From NCBI GenBank assembly GCA_902774915.1, contig CACYKH010000003.1:179634-243633 (forward strand): a stretch of 64,000 nucleotides of DNA, given 5' to 3'. A program made the position numbers and the translations under genes. The notes under the pieces were generated by a model that saw nothing but the letters and a program-made list of their open reading frames with translations, had not been told where the DNA came from and ran no database searches. Below are positions 8,946 to 17,386 of the stretch, in pieces. The stretch comes from an uncultured Lachnospiraceae bacterium (GTDB taxonomy: Bacteria > Bacillota > Clostridia > Lachnospirales > Lachnospiraceae). The stretch's first letter is position 1. Each line of letters opens with the position of its first letter.

Positions 8946-9953
8946 CTAGATAAGCTTGTTTCCACACTCTGGGCAGAACTTTGCACCATTTGTAGGTGTT
9001 CCACACTCTGGACAGAACTTAGGAGCTGTACCAGTTGCCTCACCTGCTGGTGCTGCCTGCTGTGGAGCTGCCTGCTGAGGTGCTGCCTGCTGTCCACCAA
9101 AAGCACCACTCTGGTTCATATTATTCATCATCTGGCTTGCCATAGTAGCACCCATCATCATCTCAGCCATGTTACCCATTGTTGAGCCTGCACCATTATT
9201 TCCAGATGCAGCCGCATCTACCATACTGATCTGTGTATAAGAATTAAGGTCGCCAACCATTGAATTAGCTGCAGCCTGATTAATCTTCTTCTGAACTTCC
9301 TCTGGATAATTGAAGCTGTTGATACTGAAGCCTGTTACGGAAATACCGTCCTTGCTTGTCTCCATATCAAGATCTTCTTTAATACCATTGGAGATATCAT
9401 AAGCACTTGCCTGAAGGTTAAACATATCCTTACCTTCTTTTGATATCCACTTCATAAGAAGCTGATCAAGGTTTGTGATTATACGGAGCTTAACATCTTC
9501 TACTGTGTATGACTGCTTAATACCAGCAACCTTATCAATAAGTGTTGCATAATCAGAAACTACAATATTAGCAGTACCATTAGCTCTTACAGGTAAACCA
9601 CCAGGAAGCTTATCTGAAGGAAGCATTATAGGTCCCTTTGTTCCCCATTTAATAATGAACTCTTTAGTATTTACGAAGAGAACCTCAGCTCTCATTCCTG
9701 AATTAAATCCAAACTTGAAACCCTTAAGTGTTGAAAGGAATGGAATGATCTGTGACTCAATATCATAATCACCCTCATCCTTGAAGACACCTTCAATCTT
9801 TCCCTGACTAAGGAAAATGGCATCCTGACCTGGACGGATTATAAGACGTGAACCCTTCTTAATCTCCCTATTAGTCCATTTCCAGAAGATCATATTCTCA
9901 TCAAATTCTTCCCACTCAACTACATTTGCAAATTGATTAGATAGTATACCCAT
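8946..9953 (-). CDS. SPFH-domain protein with C-terminal zinc ribbon (YdjI-like)
   Basis: A 335-aa member of the SPFH/'virion core' family that in Bacillus (YdjI) works with PspA at stressed membranes. The SPFH region spans roughly residues 20-250; then comes a Gly/Ala/Asn/Gln-rich linker with repeated QQAAP units, and a C-terminal zinc ribbon built from two FCPECG motifs. There is no signal peptide or transmembrane segment. The start ATG 9953 is preferred because GGAGGT ends 4-5 bases before it; an upstream ATG at 9965 is part of that RBS. It is the last gene of the araC-nudix-pspA operon. Confidence 0.85.
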   Translation of the reverse strand: MGILSNQFANVVEWEEFDENMIFWKWTNREIKKGSRLIIRPGQDAIFLSQGKIEGVFKDEGDYDIESQIIPFLSTLKGFKFGFNSGMRAEVLFVNTKEFIIKWGTKGPIMLPSDKLPGGLPVRANGTANIVVSDYATLIDKVAGIKQSYTVEDVKLRIITNLDQLLMKWISKEGKDMFNLQASAYDISNGIKEDLDMETSKDGISVTGFSINSFNYPEEVQKKINQAAANSMVGDLNSYTQISMVDAAASGNNGAGSTMGNMAEMMMGATMASQMMNNMNQSGAFGGQQAAPQQAAPQQAAPAGEATGTAPKFCPECGTPTNGAKFCPECGNKLI

Positions 9954-9974
9954 GCTTACCTCCATTGATTGTTC

Positions 9975-10616
9975 TTATTCATCATCAGGTCCGGAGATAT
10001 CAATCATCCCATCACCTGAATTAGTATCATTTCCATCGTATTTATCTGCAAGACGTTCAACATCACTATAGTCCTGCATTGGACCAGACTGACTCAGCTC
10101 TGCCAAAGCATTTGCCTTATCAATAGCATAATCTGCTTTTTCATTTATCTTGCTATACATTGGATCTGTATAGTTTATGCCTGCACCATTTGTTTTGATC
10201 TCACTGAGCTTTGCTTCAAGAGCTGATATATCAGCCCCCAGCTTATCATTCATTTGAGAAAGGCTGTCCATATCAAATTTAGTCTTATCCAGTTTTTGCT
10301 GAAGTACCTCACCATCACCCTTCACGCGCTCAAGCTTGCCTTCATAGATTCTGGCATTTGCAGCATTACCTGCTTGCTTGGACTTAATTATATATCTATC
10401 CAGTTTTTCCTGTTCATCCAGGTTTTCATCTACTGCTCTTTTAGCTCTCTGATATTCCATTCTAAGAGCCTCGGATTCAGAATTAACCTGTCCCAGATCG
10501 GACCTTAACTGATTCAGATATTTCTCTATAGCCAGCTCAGGATGTTTCTCATCTTTATTAAAAACAGAATGGATGTTAGATGCCATTATGTCTTTAAATC
10601 TTCCTAATATACCCAT
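9975..10616 (-). CDS. pspA: PspA/IM30-family membrane-stress protein
   Basis: PspA proteins are peripheral ESCRT-III-like membrane-binding proteins that stabilise damaged cytoplasmic membrane. The 213 aa begin with the amphipathic helix (MGILGRFKDIMASNIHSVF), continue with long alpha-helical coiled-coil segments with heptads (residues 25-150), and end in an acidic tail. ATG 10616 has AAAGGA upstream; an in-frame GTG at 10631 is less likely. The adjacent YdjI-like SPFH gene repeats the B. subtilis ydjF-ydjI partnership, supporting a joint envelope-stress role. Confidence 0.87.
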   Translation of the reverse strand: MGILGRFKDIMASNIHSVFNKDEKHPELAIEKYLNQLRSDLGQVNSESEALRMEYQRAKRAVDENLDEQEKLDRYIIKSKQAGNAANARIYEGKLERVKGDGEVLQQKLDKTKFDMDSLSQMNDKLGADISALEAKLSEIKTNGAGINYTDPMYSKINEKADYAIDKANALAELSQSGPMQDYSDVERLADKYDGNDTNSGDGMIDISGPDDE

Positions 10617-10642
10617 ACTATTTCCTTTCACCTATGCAGCCC

Positions 10643-11203
10643 TTATTCCTTGGACCACATATATAAATAAGCCTGTGTTCTTGCGGCAAAACGCACGGTT
10701 TTCAGAAGCTCGCGCACTTCGCTCTTAGTATACCACGCAGCCTCAATCTCTTCAAATTGAGAATCGCTCATTTGTATGTCACCCTTGCAGGTTCCGACTA
10801 CGCAGACATTCATCTCGTTCGAAAAGCCAACAGCACTGTAGCTCAGGCCAATTATATCCTCTATAGAAACCAGTTCCAGACCTGTTTCTTCTCTAAGCTC
10901 ACGAGCAGCTGCAGTCTCTGCATCCTCTCCTGGATCTATAAGTCCAGCCGGGAAATTGTAGACCCAATAACCGCAGGCCATTCGGAATTCTTTATTAATA
11001 AGAATCCTTTCTCCGTCCTCACTTGTCATTATCAGAACTACAGCATCTGGCTTATTACCATGCAGCTCTTCATAAGTTTCTATATCTTTATTACGACTTA
11101 TCATTTCATAGGTCTTTGGCTGTCCATCCTCTGTCTCATACTGTATATCATATCTTGTGATAAACTTACCCTCTGACTTCTTGTCGATTCCTCTAAATTT
11201 CAT
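10643..11203 (-). CDS. Nudix hydrolase, ADP-ribose pyrophosphatase type
   Basis: The 186-aa protein carries a full Nudix box, starting GLIDPGEDAETAAA and ending in RELREETGLEL at about residues 91-115, which binds Mg2+ and hydrolyses nucleoside diphosphates linked to X. An FPAGLID motif before the box fits the ADP-sugar pyrophosphatase subgroup (substrate inferred). It lies 26 bases upstream of pspA and 18 bases after the AraC gene in the same operon, so it may clear stress-derived ADP-ribose or similar. No odd features. Confidence 0.85.
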   Translation of the reverse strand: MKFRGIDKKSEGKFITRYDIQYETEDGQPKTYEMISRNKDIETYEELHGNKPDAVVLIMTSEDGERILINKEFRMACGYWVYNFPAGLIDPGEDAETAAARELREETGLELVSIEDIIGLSYSAVGFSNEMNVCVVGTCKGDIQMSDSQFEEIEAAWYTKSEVRELLKTVRFAARTQAYLYMWSKE

Positions 11204-11221
11204 TTATGCCATCCTGTCCAA

Positions 11222-11983
11222 TTAGATTATATCTACCTTATGCAGCATATCAGCCTCAGTATAATTCCTATACTCTTTAGGAGTTACTCCCTTAACCTTT
11301 TTAAATACGCTGATAAAATAACTGTGGGATGAGAATGAAAGATCTGTAGCAATTTCAATACTGGTCTTATCTGTATATCTGAGCAACCAGCAGGCTTCTG
11401 CTATCTTCTCATCTCTGATAAACTCACTAACTGTACAATGCATTTCTTTTTTGAATAGCTTTGAAAGATATGTTTCGTTCAGATCAACAACCTCAGCAAG
11501 TTCAGAAACAGTTATGTTGCTGTGAATGTTTTTACGAATATAAGTCAGGCACTCTCTTATCTGTTTTGAAGTAGCACCTTCGTTTCTCTTTTTCATCATA
11601 TATTCAGCGAAGTTTTTAACCATACTAAGCTGAAGCTCCTGAATGTCCTCCACACTGTTTAGCTCATCCGCACCTTTTATATAAACATCGCTTAACTTAT
11701 AAGCAAGATCCTCAGGCATTCCCTTAGCAATACAAAACCTTGTAACAATGGCTGTCATTGTAACCATATGGTACATCATATTACGTACAGGATCCTCTGA
11801 TAGAATTCCTCTCTCAGTTGCATTTGATTTTGGAGCTCTGGCCCATCTTTCTCTAACCTGATCAATTTTTCCATCCGAGATAAGATTATAGAGAGCCATC
11901 TCATCATCAAAACCTGGATGCTTTATCTCACTTTCTCTTTCTGAAAATAGCACCTCTGTTACCTGTCTTTTAATATCTGGCAT
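11222..11983 (-). CDS. AraC-family transcriptional regulator
   Basis: The C-terminal 100 residues (about 150-250) form two helix-turn-helix motifs typical of AraC/XylS: VSELAEVVDLNETYLSKLFK and IEIATDLSFSSHSYFISVFK, ending VTPKEYRN. The N-terminal 145 aa are not a cupin and resemble no ligand domain I can name. Start ATG 11983 follows AAGGGGGT. As first gene of the operon with nudix, pspA and SPFH it may control the membrane-stress genes. The G-rich RBS is complementary to a C-rich motif in the divergently encoded candidate small RNA. Confidence 0.85.
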   Translation of the reverse strand: MPDIKRQVTEVLFSERESEIKHPGFDDEMALYNLISDGKIDQVRERWARAPKSNATERGILSEDPVRNMMYHMVTMTAIVTRFCIAKGMPEDLAYKLSDVYIKGADELNSVEDIQELQLSMVKNFAEYMMKKRNEGATSKQIRECLTYIRKNIHSNITVSELAEVVDLNETYLSKLFKKEMHCTVSEFIRDEKIAEACWLLRYTDKTSIEIATDLSFSSHSYFISVFKKVKGVTPKEYRNYTEADMLHKVDII

Positions 11984-12069
11984 GAAATACCCCCTTACTT
12001 ACTTTTCAAATAAACATAGTAAATCTCTTATTTTAAATCAGAATTTTTATATAATTCGCTTGTTTTTTG

Positions 12070-12098
12070 TAGACATAAAAAGTTAATAAGCATATAAT
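12070..12098 (+). promoter_or_regulatory. Promoter of candidate small RNA
   Basis: TAGACA (12070-12075), 17 bases, TATAAT (12093-12098): one mismatch to the sigma-A consensus, on the plus strand in a gap with no plus-strand gene. Predicted start is near 12105. Confidence 0.7.
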
Positions 12099-12104
12099 TG
12101 GCGT

Positions 12105-12222
12105 ATAAAATAAATAAGCCCCCTGTTTAAGAAGATTTTATCTTCTTAAATCATATAAATACTTTTAACCTTCACTAATGGTAGGAGGACGAATTCATAG
12201 GAATTCGTCCTTTTATCTTTTT
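12105..12222 (+). ncRNA. Candidate intergenic small RNA, about 118 nt
   Basis: The 361-base gap between the araC gene and the end of fabT holds, on the plus strand, a near-consensus promoter, a transcript with a 10-bp perfect hairpin (12126-12135/12141-12150), an unpaired tail and a strong terminator. No credible ORF or RBS/start pair is present. Bases 12119-12123 give an unpaired run of C before the first hairpin, the kind of seed that Gram-positive sRNAs use to pair with Shine-Dalgarno sequences. I recognise no Rfam family. The 5' end is inferred from the promoter. Confidence 0.6.
12186..12222 (+). terminator. Terminator of candidate small RNA
   Basis: Perfect 11-bp stem AGGACGAATTC / GAATTCGTCCT around the 4-base loop atag, followed on the plus strand by TTTATCTTTTT. 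No T-tract on the other strand, so it serves plus-strand transcription only. Confidence 0.9.
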
Positions 12223-12291
12223 ACAGTAAAACATATTTAATTATACTATAAAATCTGCTTATTTTACAACTGATAAATCCCTTAAAATGTT

Positions 12292-12327
12292 AAAAAAATA
12301 AGCCTCTGCACTATAGTGCAGAGGCTT
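12292..12327 (-). terminator. Terminator of the fab operon
   Basis: Perfect 12-bp arms (12300-12311, 12316-12327) around TATA; the minus-strand reading continues into seven T. It is placed 18 bases beyond the fabT stop. The plus-strand side also has TTTAACTTTT, so it may stop transcription both ways. Confidence 0.93.
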
Positions 12328-12344
12328 TAACTTTTATTTTAGGA

Positions 12345-12833
12345 CTATTCCAAATTGTCTTCTATCATCATCTCATTATATATCTTCTTCAGGGTGTTAT
12401 TAAACATCTTGTACTCTTCATCTGAAAGTTCACTCTTAAGACGACCTTCAACGATCTCCAGGTACTTTTCATTGATGTTGTAATAACGGTAGAACTTCTC
12501 GGTCACATCTAAATAGAATTCTCTCTTATCCTTATCAGACTGTACCTTTTTCAGATAGCCTTTTTTAATAAGAGAATTAACCTTATAGGTCGCATTTGGA
12601 GATGATATCCCAATATAGTTTGCAAACTCCTGAATTGTAGGCGTTCCAAGGCTGTGAATTATCTCCACGCAATAAACCTCAGTAGTCGTCAGAGAAAGCT
12701 CTCTTGAGCTGATCCTGCGGAAAACCTCTCTGTAATAATGAACTCTGAACTTGGCATAGAGAGCTGAGAGCGGATTTCTTTCCAATCTCTCCTCAGGAGT
12801 TATATTCTTTAATTCTTCTAAACCGGTATTCAT
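12345..12833 (-). CDS. fabT: MarR-family regulator, probable FabT
   Basis: A 162-aa winged-helix protein: SLTTTEVYCVEIIHSLGTP, then the recognition helix IGISSPNATYKVNSLIKKGY and the wing SDKDKREFYL. FabT represses fatty acid synthesis operons in streptococci and relatives, with acyl-ACP as co-repressor. Identity rests on family plus position as last gene of the fab operon, 13 bases after fabZ. The ATG at 12833 has AGAGGT upstream; the reading frame runs on into fabZ but without start signals. A palindrome in the acpP leader is a candidate binding site, implying autogenous control. Confidence 0.78.
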   Translation of the reverse strand: MNTGLEELKNITPEERLERNPLSALYAKFRVHYYREVFRRISSRELSLTTTEVYCVEIIHSLGTPTIQEFANYIGISSPNATYKVNSLIKKGYLKKVQSDKDKREFYLDVTEKFYRYYNINEKYLEIVEGRLKSELSDEEYKMFNNTLKKIYNEMMIEDNLE

Positions 12834-12846
12834 ACCACTTACCTCT

Positions 12847-13281
12847 TTACTGCTTATCACCAATCGCAAATGAAATCTCTGCCTGACAAGCAACCTTACC
12901 ATCAACTTTGGCAACACCCTTACCAAAACCAAGAGGTCCTCTTCTCTCAGTAATCTCGCATCTTAGTTCAAGAACATCCCCTGGCTTAACCTGCTTACGG
13001 AAACGGGCATTTTTTATACCGCCGAAAAATGCAATCTTTCCCTTGAACTCTTCTGAAGAAAGAATTGCTACTGCTCCACACTGTGCAAGAGCCTCTACAA
13101 TAAGTACGCCTGGCATAACATGCTCTTCTGGGAAATGTCCCTGGAAGAATGACTCATTTACAGAGACGCATTTAATTCCTTCTGCCCACTGGCCTGGCTC
13201 AAAATCTGTAATCTTGTCCACCAGCTGCATTGGATATCTATGTGGTATTATTTCTCTAATCTGATTTGAATTAAGTTCCAT
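12847..13281 (-). CDS. fabZ: 3-hydroxyacyl-ACP dehydratase FabZ
   Basis: Hot-dog-fold enzyme removing water from 3-hydroxyacyl-ACP in the elongation cycle. The 144 aa include [12 protein letters not shown] near the N-terminus and the catalytic His/Glu helix [20 protein letters not shown] (His at the start, Glu near the end). Length and motifs are typical. It starts 5 bases after fabF. No FabM isomerase or FabN-type duplicate is in this operon. Confidence 0.96.
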   Translation of the reverse strand: MELNSNQIREIIPHRYPMQLVDKITDFEPGQWAEGIKCVSVNESFFQGHFPEEHVMPGVLIVEALAQCGAVAILSSEEFKGKIAFFGGIKNARFRKQVKPGDVLELRCEITERRGPLGFGKGVAKVDGKVACQAEISFAIGDKQ

Positions 13282-13286
13282 TTTTA

Positions 13287-14522
13287 TTACCCCTCATACT
13301 TAGCGAAAAGTACAGCTGCGTTGTGACCACCGAATCCAAGTGAATTTGAAAGAGCATACTTAATATCTGCCTCACGACCTTCGTTTGGTACGATATCAAG
13401 ATCACATTCTGGATCTGGAGTCTTGTAGTTAATAGTTGCAGGAACGAATCCGTCCTTGAGTGCCATTGTTGTGAAGATGGCCTCTATAGCTGCAGCAGCA
13501 CCCATAAGGTGTCCTGTCATTGACTTTGTTGAGCTGACCATAAGCTTGTATGCATGGTCACCAAATACAGTCTTGATAGCCTTTGTCTCACCAGCATCAT
13601 TAAGATGTGTTGATGTACCATGAGCATTGATATAACCAACCTCTTCTTTTGAAATGCCAGCATCAGCGATTGCCATTTCCATACATCCAGCAGCACCTGC
13701 TCCTGTTGGATCTGGAGCTGTAATATGATAAGCATCACAGCTTGCGCCGTAACCTAATACTTCACCGTAAATCTTTGCACCACGTGCCTTTGCATGCTCA
13801 AGCTCCTCAAGGATAAGAATACCAGCACCCTCACCCATAACAAATCCGCCTCTTTCAGCGTCGAATGGGATTGAAGCACGGTTTGGATCCTGTGATGTAC
13901 TAAGAGCCTGCATTACTGTAAATCCGCCAACTCCCATCTTGCAGATGCAGCCTTCTGCTCCACCTGTAAGCATTACATCCTGATATCCATCACGAATCTT
14001 GTGGAATGCTTCACCGATTGAATTGTTACCGCTGGCACATGCTGTTACTATTGATTCACAAACGCCCTTGAAACCTGTCTCAATAGCGATTTCTCCGGCA
14101 CACATATTTGAAATTGACATAGGAATGAAGAATGGAGAAATTCTTTCATAACCCTTCTCAACACCACGCATTGTCTGATCTGTAATAGTGATGAGTCCGC
14201 CGATACCTGAAGAAACGATTGTTCCACATCTGAATGCATCTTCCTTCTCAATATCAAGTCCACTGTCCTTGATAGCCTCTCTTGCAGCTATCATACCGAA
14301 CTGTGTATAACGGTCCATCTTACGAGCTTCCTTCTTATCAAGGAAGTTTGCTGGATCATAATCCTTAACCTCTCCGGATACCTTTACCTTGAAGTCTGTT
14401 GTATCAATCTGCTTTGTGAAGTCGATACCGCAAACGCCCTTCTTAATGTTCTCCCAGGCTTCCTCAAGATTATGACCAACTGGGTTAATTGTTCCTATAC
14501 CTGTAATTACTACTCGTCTCAT
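13287..14522 (-). CDS. fabF: 3-oxoacyl-ACP synthase II FabF
   Basis: Condensing enzyme adding malonyl-ACP to acyl-ACP. The 411-aa thiolase-fold protein has the catalytic Cys in [13 protein letters not shown], His in [11 protein letters not shown], Lys in [13 protein letters not shown] and His within GH. RBS AGGAGG lies before ATG 14522. It is separated from fabG by a 117-base GC-richer, hairpin-rich spacer (14541-14644), unlike the tight spacing in the rest of the operon. No fabH (priming synthase) is in the cluster. Confidence 0.96.
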   Translation of the reverse strand: MRRVVITGIGTINPVGHNLEEAWENIKKGVCGIDFTKQIDTTDFKVKVSGEVKDYDPANFLDKKEARKMDRYTQFGMIAAREAIKDSGLDIEKEDAFRCGTIVSSGIGGLITITDQTMRGVEKGYERISPFFIPMSISNMCAGEIAIETGFKGVCESIVTACASGNNSIGEAFHKIRDGYQDVMLTGGAEGCICKMGVGGFTVMQALSTSQDPNRASIPFDAERGGFVMGEGAGILILEELEHAKARGAKIYGEVLGYGASCDAYHITAPDPTGAGAAGCMEMAIADAGISKEEVGYINAHGTSTHLNDAGETKAIKTVFGDHAYKLMVSSTKSMTGHLMGAAAAIEAIFTTMALKDGFVPATINYKTPDPECDLDIVPNEGREADIKYALSNSLGFGGHNAAVLFAKYEG

Positions 14523-14540
14523 TTTTTCCTCCTATATTTA

Positions 14541-14644
14541 GCTTAACGCCACCTGCCCGCAAAGGCACACAAGTGCCTTTCCGGCACCGTGGCTTGCTGG
14601 TCGCTTCGCTCCTCCACGATTGCAGAGCAATCGTGGCTTTTAGC
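14541..14644. repeat. Hairpin-rich GC-biased intergenic element inside the fab operon
   Basis: Between fabG and fabF lie two perfect hairpins: AAAGGCAC/GTGCCTTT (14561-14568, 14573-14580) and CCACGATTGC/GCAATCGTGG (14614-14623, 14627-14636). They are flanked by imperfect terminal complements GCTTAACGCCAC (14541-14552) and GTGGCTTTTAGC (14633-14644). The right end overlaps the fabG stop. Base composition differs from the neighbours. It resembles a mobile palindromic repeat that has inserted in the operon. Confidence 0.6.
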
Positions 14645-15389
14645 AGCTCATCCCTCCTGAGCATTCAATAACCTGACCTGTTACGTACTCAGCCTCATCT
14701 GATGCAAGGAATGCAACAACCTTTGCAACATCCTCTGGCTGTCCTGGTCTTCCAAGTGCAATATTCTTAACCATTTCTGCCTTAAGGTCATCTGAAAGAA
14801 CCTTAGTCATATCTGTTTCAATAAATCCAGGCGCGACTGCATTTACTGTAATACCACGGCTTCCAAGCTCCTTAGCAAGTGACTTTGTCATACCAATAAC
14901 TCCGGCCTTACTTGCAGAATAATTAACCTGGCCTGCATTTCCATAAATACCAACAACACTACTGATGTTTACGATACGTCCATAACGAGCCTTCATCATT
15001 GGACGTGTTGCAGCCTTCATCATGTTATATGTGCCCTTAAGGTTAGTTGATATTACAAGATCAAAATCCTCTTCCTTCATTCTCATGATAAGATTGTCTC
15101 TTGTAACACCTGCATTATTAACAAGGATATCTACCTGACCAAACTGCTCAGTTGCCTGCTTGAAAAGGTTCTCACAATCCTCAGCAACAGTTACATTTGC
15201 TGGGAATGCAGCAGCCTTAACGCCCTGCTCCTCAATAAGCTTAATTGTTTCCTCAGCAGCCTCATTGATAACAAGATCACAGATAACAACATTTGCACCC
15301 TCAGATGCAAGCTTAACACTGATAGCTCTACCAATACCACGAGCACCACCTGTTACAATAGCAGTCTTGCCTTCTAATCTCTTACTCAT
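14640..15389 (-). CDS. fabG: 3-oxoacyl-ACP reductase FabG
   Basis: NADPH-dependent short-chain dehydrogenase of the fatty acid cycle, 249 aa. The TGGARGIGRA dinucleotide loop is at the N-terminus, NNAG follows near residue 90, and the catalytic Ser and YxxxK are in NISSVVGIYG and YSASKAG, with the family C-terminus VTGQVIECSGGM. RBS AAGGAGG precedes ATG 15389; the stop lies in the arm of the adjacent hairpin element. Confidence 0.96.
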   Translation of the reverse strand: MSKRLEGKTAIVTGGARGIGRAISVKLASEGANVVICDLVINEAAEETIKLIEEQGVKAAAFPANVTVAEDCENLFKQATEQFGQVDILVNNAGVTRDNLIMRMKEEDFDLVISTNLKGTYNMMKAATRPMMKARYGRIVNISSVVGIYGNAGQVNYSASKAGVIGMTKSLAKELGSRGITVNAVAPGFIETDMTKVLSDDLKAEMVKNIALGRPGQPEDVAKVVAFLASDEAEYVTGQVIECSGGMSC

Positions 15390-15407
15390 ATCTTCCTCCT
15401 TAATAAG

Positions 15408-16358
15408 TTAACCAATCACTTCAAGTAATTTATTAATATCCTCAACTGTTTCTACACCATATACTGGAATGTCTGGTGTTGTCTTCTGCACAAATTTTGA
15501 GAGTGTTTTTCCTGGGCCAATTTCTACGAATGCTTCAACTCCCATATCAGCCATAGCCTTGATAGAATCATCAAAGTAAACTGACTTCTGTACCTGCTTT
15601 TCAAGAAGTGCTGGAATTGTTTCATCAGCTGTCTTCTCTCTTCCGATGCAGTTGAAGATTACTGGGATGTTCATATCTCCAAAGTTTTCGCTCTGGAATC
15701 TCTCTGCGAGTGCATCTCCAGCTGGCTTCATAAGTGATGTATGGAACGGTCCGCTTACCTTAACTGGAAGGCATCTCTTTGCGCCCATCTCTTTAAGAAC
15801 TTCCGCTGCCATATCTACTGCTTCAGCATCACCAGATACTGTAATCTGTCCAGGACAGTTGAAGTTTGCTGGCTCTGCAATGAGATCTGACTTTCCAGCT
15901 GCCTCAAGCTCCGCCTTAACCTTTTCACATCCTGCAAATACAGTTTCCTTATCAAGTCCAAGAACAGCTATCATCTTGCAGTCTCTTCCCTGAACAGCAG
16001 TCTGCATTGCATTTCCTCTAAACTGTACAAGAGGGATAACCTGCTCTTCTGTAAATACTCCTGCCTCATAAAGTGCACTGTACTCTCCAAGAGAAAGTCC
16101 TGCGGCACATACTGGCTCAACACCAAGGCTCTTCAGAACCTTTGTCATACCAACTGCAAATGCAACCATACAAGGCTGTGTATATTTTGTTTCATTAAGT
16201 GTTTCTGCTGGTCCCTCGAAGCAAACCTTCTTAAGATCAAAATCAACACCTGTTACATTATCAAATGTCTCTTTAAACTCAGGATATTTCTCATAGAGGT
16301 CGAGGCCCATGCCCACCTTCTGAGAACCCTGTCCAGCATAAATAAAACCAATTTTCAT
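15408..16358 (-). CDS. fabD: Malonyl-CoA:ACP transacylase FabD
   Basis: Transfers malonyl from CoA to ACP. The 316 aa open with IGFIYAGQGSQKVGMG and carry the nucleophile serine in GLSLGEYSALY (most FabDs have GHSLGE; Leu here is a tolerated variant, to my knowledge common in clostridia) and the PFHTSLM His motif. ATG 16358 is preceded by AGGAGG; the frame is open further upstream to 16406 only because it runs through a repeat element, whose codons should not be counted as protein. Confidence 0.95.
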   Translation of the reverse strand: MKIGFIYAGQGSQKVGMGLDLYEKYPEFKETFDNVTGVDFDLKKVCFEGPAETLNETKYTQPCMVAFAVGMTKVLKSLGVEPVCAAGLSLGEYSALYEAGVFTEEQVIPLVQFRGNAMQTAVQGRDCKMIAVLGLDKETVFAGCEKVKAELEAAGKSDLIAEPANFNCPGQITVSGDAEAVDMAAEVLKEMGAKRCLPVKVSGPFHTSLMKPAGDALAERFQSENFGDMNIPVIFNCIGREKTADETIPALLEKQVQKSVYFDDSIKAMADMGVEAFVEIGPGKTLSKFVQKTTPDIPVYGVETVEDINKLLEVIG

Positions 16359-16373
16359 CTCATTCCTCCTAAA

Positions 16374-16426
16374 TAAGTCAACGGGACCTGACCCCATTGA
16401 CTCCAAGATCTGTCCCTAGTGACTTA
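16374..16426 (-). repeat. Interspersed repeat copy A (between fabK and fabD)
   Basis: A 53-bp element bounded by TAAGTCA / TGACTTA with inner GGGAC / GTCCC complements. It matches copy B at 45392-45443 at 46 of 52 positions, the last 29 being identical. Its first three minus-strand bases are the fabK stop codon TAA. Confidence 0.85.
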
Positions 16427-17338
16427 CTTTCCCAAAATCTTCATTCCGTCGTTGTATATATCAGCAAGGATGTCAGCTACTGGGCGAACCTCCTTCAGCT
16501 GCCCACAAACCTGACCAGCCATAACAGAACCATTCTTCATATCACCATCTGTTACTGCTCTGCGAAGTCCACCAAGTGTAATCTGCTCAAGCTCCTCACG
16601 AGAAGCAGCCTGTGCTTCAAGCTTCAGATACTCTCTTGCCATCTGATTCTTAATTATACGAACAGGTGCATTAAGACTACGACCTGTAACTGTAGTACTA
16701 TTATCCTTAGCCTTGATAAGCTCCTGCTTGTAGTTATCATGTATTGGACATTCCTCACTGACAAGAAGGCATGTTCCTATCTGAACACCAGCAGCGCCAA
16801 GACACATTACAGCAGCAAACTGTCTTCCATCTGCTATACCGCCTGCAGCGATTACAGGAATATCTACGCAGTCAACTATCTGTGGAACCAGCGCCATAGT
16901 TGTCATATCTCCAACATGGCCACCGCTTTCGCCACCCTCAGCTATAACTGCATCAGCGCCCTGCTTTTCTACTCGACGAGCAAGTGCACTACTTGCTACA
17001 ACTGGGATTACGATAGCTCCCATCTCTTTCCATTTTTCCATGTACTTTCCAGGAGTTCCTGCACCTGTTGTGATTATCTTAATCTTCTCTTTAACAAGAA
17101 GGTCGGCAATGTTATCTACATCAGGATTAAGAAGCATAAGGTTAACACCGAAAGGCTTATCTGTTGCCTGACGTGCATCATAAATCTCCTGCTCAATTCT
17201 TGCTGCATCGTATCCACCAGAACCTATAAGACCAAGTCCGCCGGCATTTGAAACTGCTGCTGCAAATTTACCAAGGGCGATGTTTGCCATACCACCCTGT
17301 ATTATTGGATATTTTGTTCCAAGTAATTCGTTGATCAT
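16424..17338 (-). CDS. fabK: Enoyl-ACP reductase II FabK
   Basis: FMN-dependent NAD(P)H enoyl reductase, a TIM-barrel of the nitronate monooxygenase family, 304 aa. YPIIQGGMANIA at the N-terminus, the GGLGLIG loop and EGGESGGHVG are diagnostic; no FabI or FabV is present in the operon, so this would be the elongation reductase, a triclosan-insensitive type. Of two in-frame ATGs (17344, 17338) the second has AGAGG at 8 bases. The stop codon is supplied by the adjacent interspersed repeat. Confidence 0.93.
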   Translation of the reverse strand: MINELLGTKYPIIQGGMANIALGKFAAAVSNAGGLGLIGSGGYDAARIEQEIYDARQATDKPFGVNLMLLNPDVDNIADLLVKEKIKIITTGAGTPGKYMEKWKEMGAIVIPVVASSALARRVEKQGADAVIAEGGESGGHVGDMTTMALVPQIVDCVDIPVIAAGGIADGRQFAAVMCLGAAGVQIGTCLLVSEECPIHDNYKQELIKAKDNSTTVTGRSLNAPVRIIKNQMAREYLKLEAQAASREELEQITLGGLRRAVTDGDMKNGSVMAGQVCGQLKEVRPVADILADIYNDGMKILGK

Positions 17339-17386
17339 TTTCATTTCCTCTTATAAAATCCTTCATCAAACGAAGGATGACATTTA

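Noticed and set aside
12105-12222. Known riboswitch (fluoride, preQ1, T-box, guanidine) for the intergenic RNA
   Set aside because: No conserved core of these classes is visible and no plus-strand gene follows the terminator.
12178-12240. Small ORF starting at an ATG in the candidate sRNA
   Set aside because: It runs through the terminator stem, lacks an RBS and has no recognisable sequence, so an RNA gene is the better reading.
16359-16406. Extended FabD N-terminus
   Set aside because: The added codons are read through the interspersed repeat, and the family start matches the ATG at 16358 with AGGAGG.
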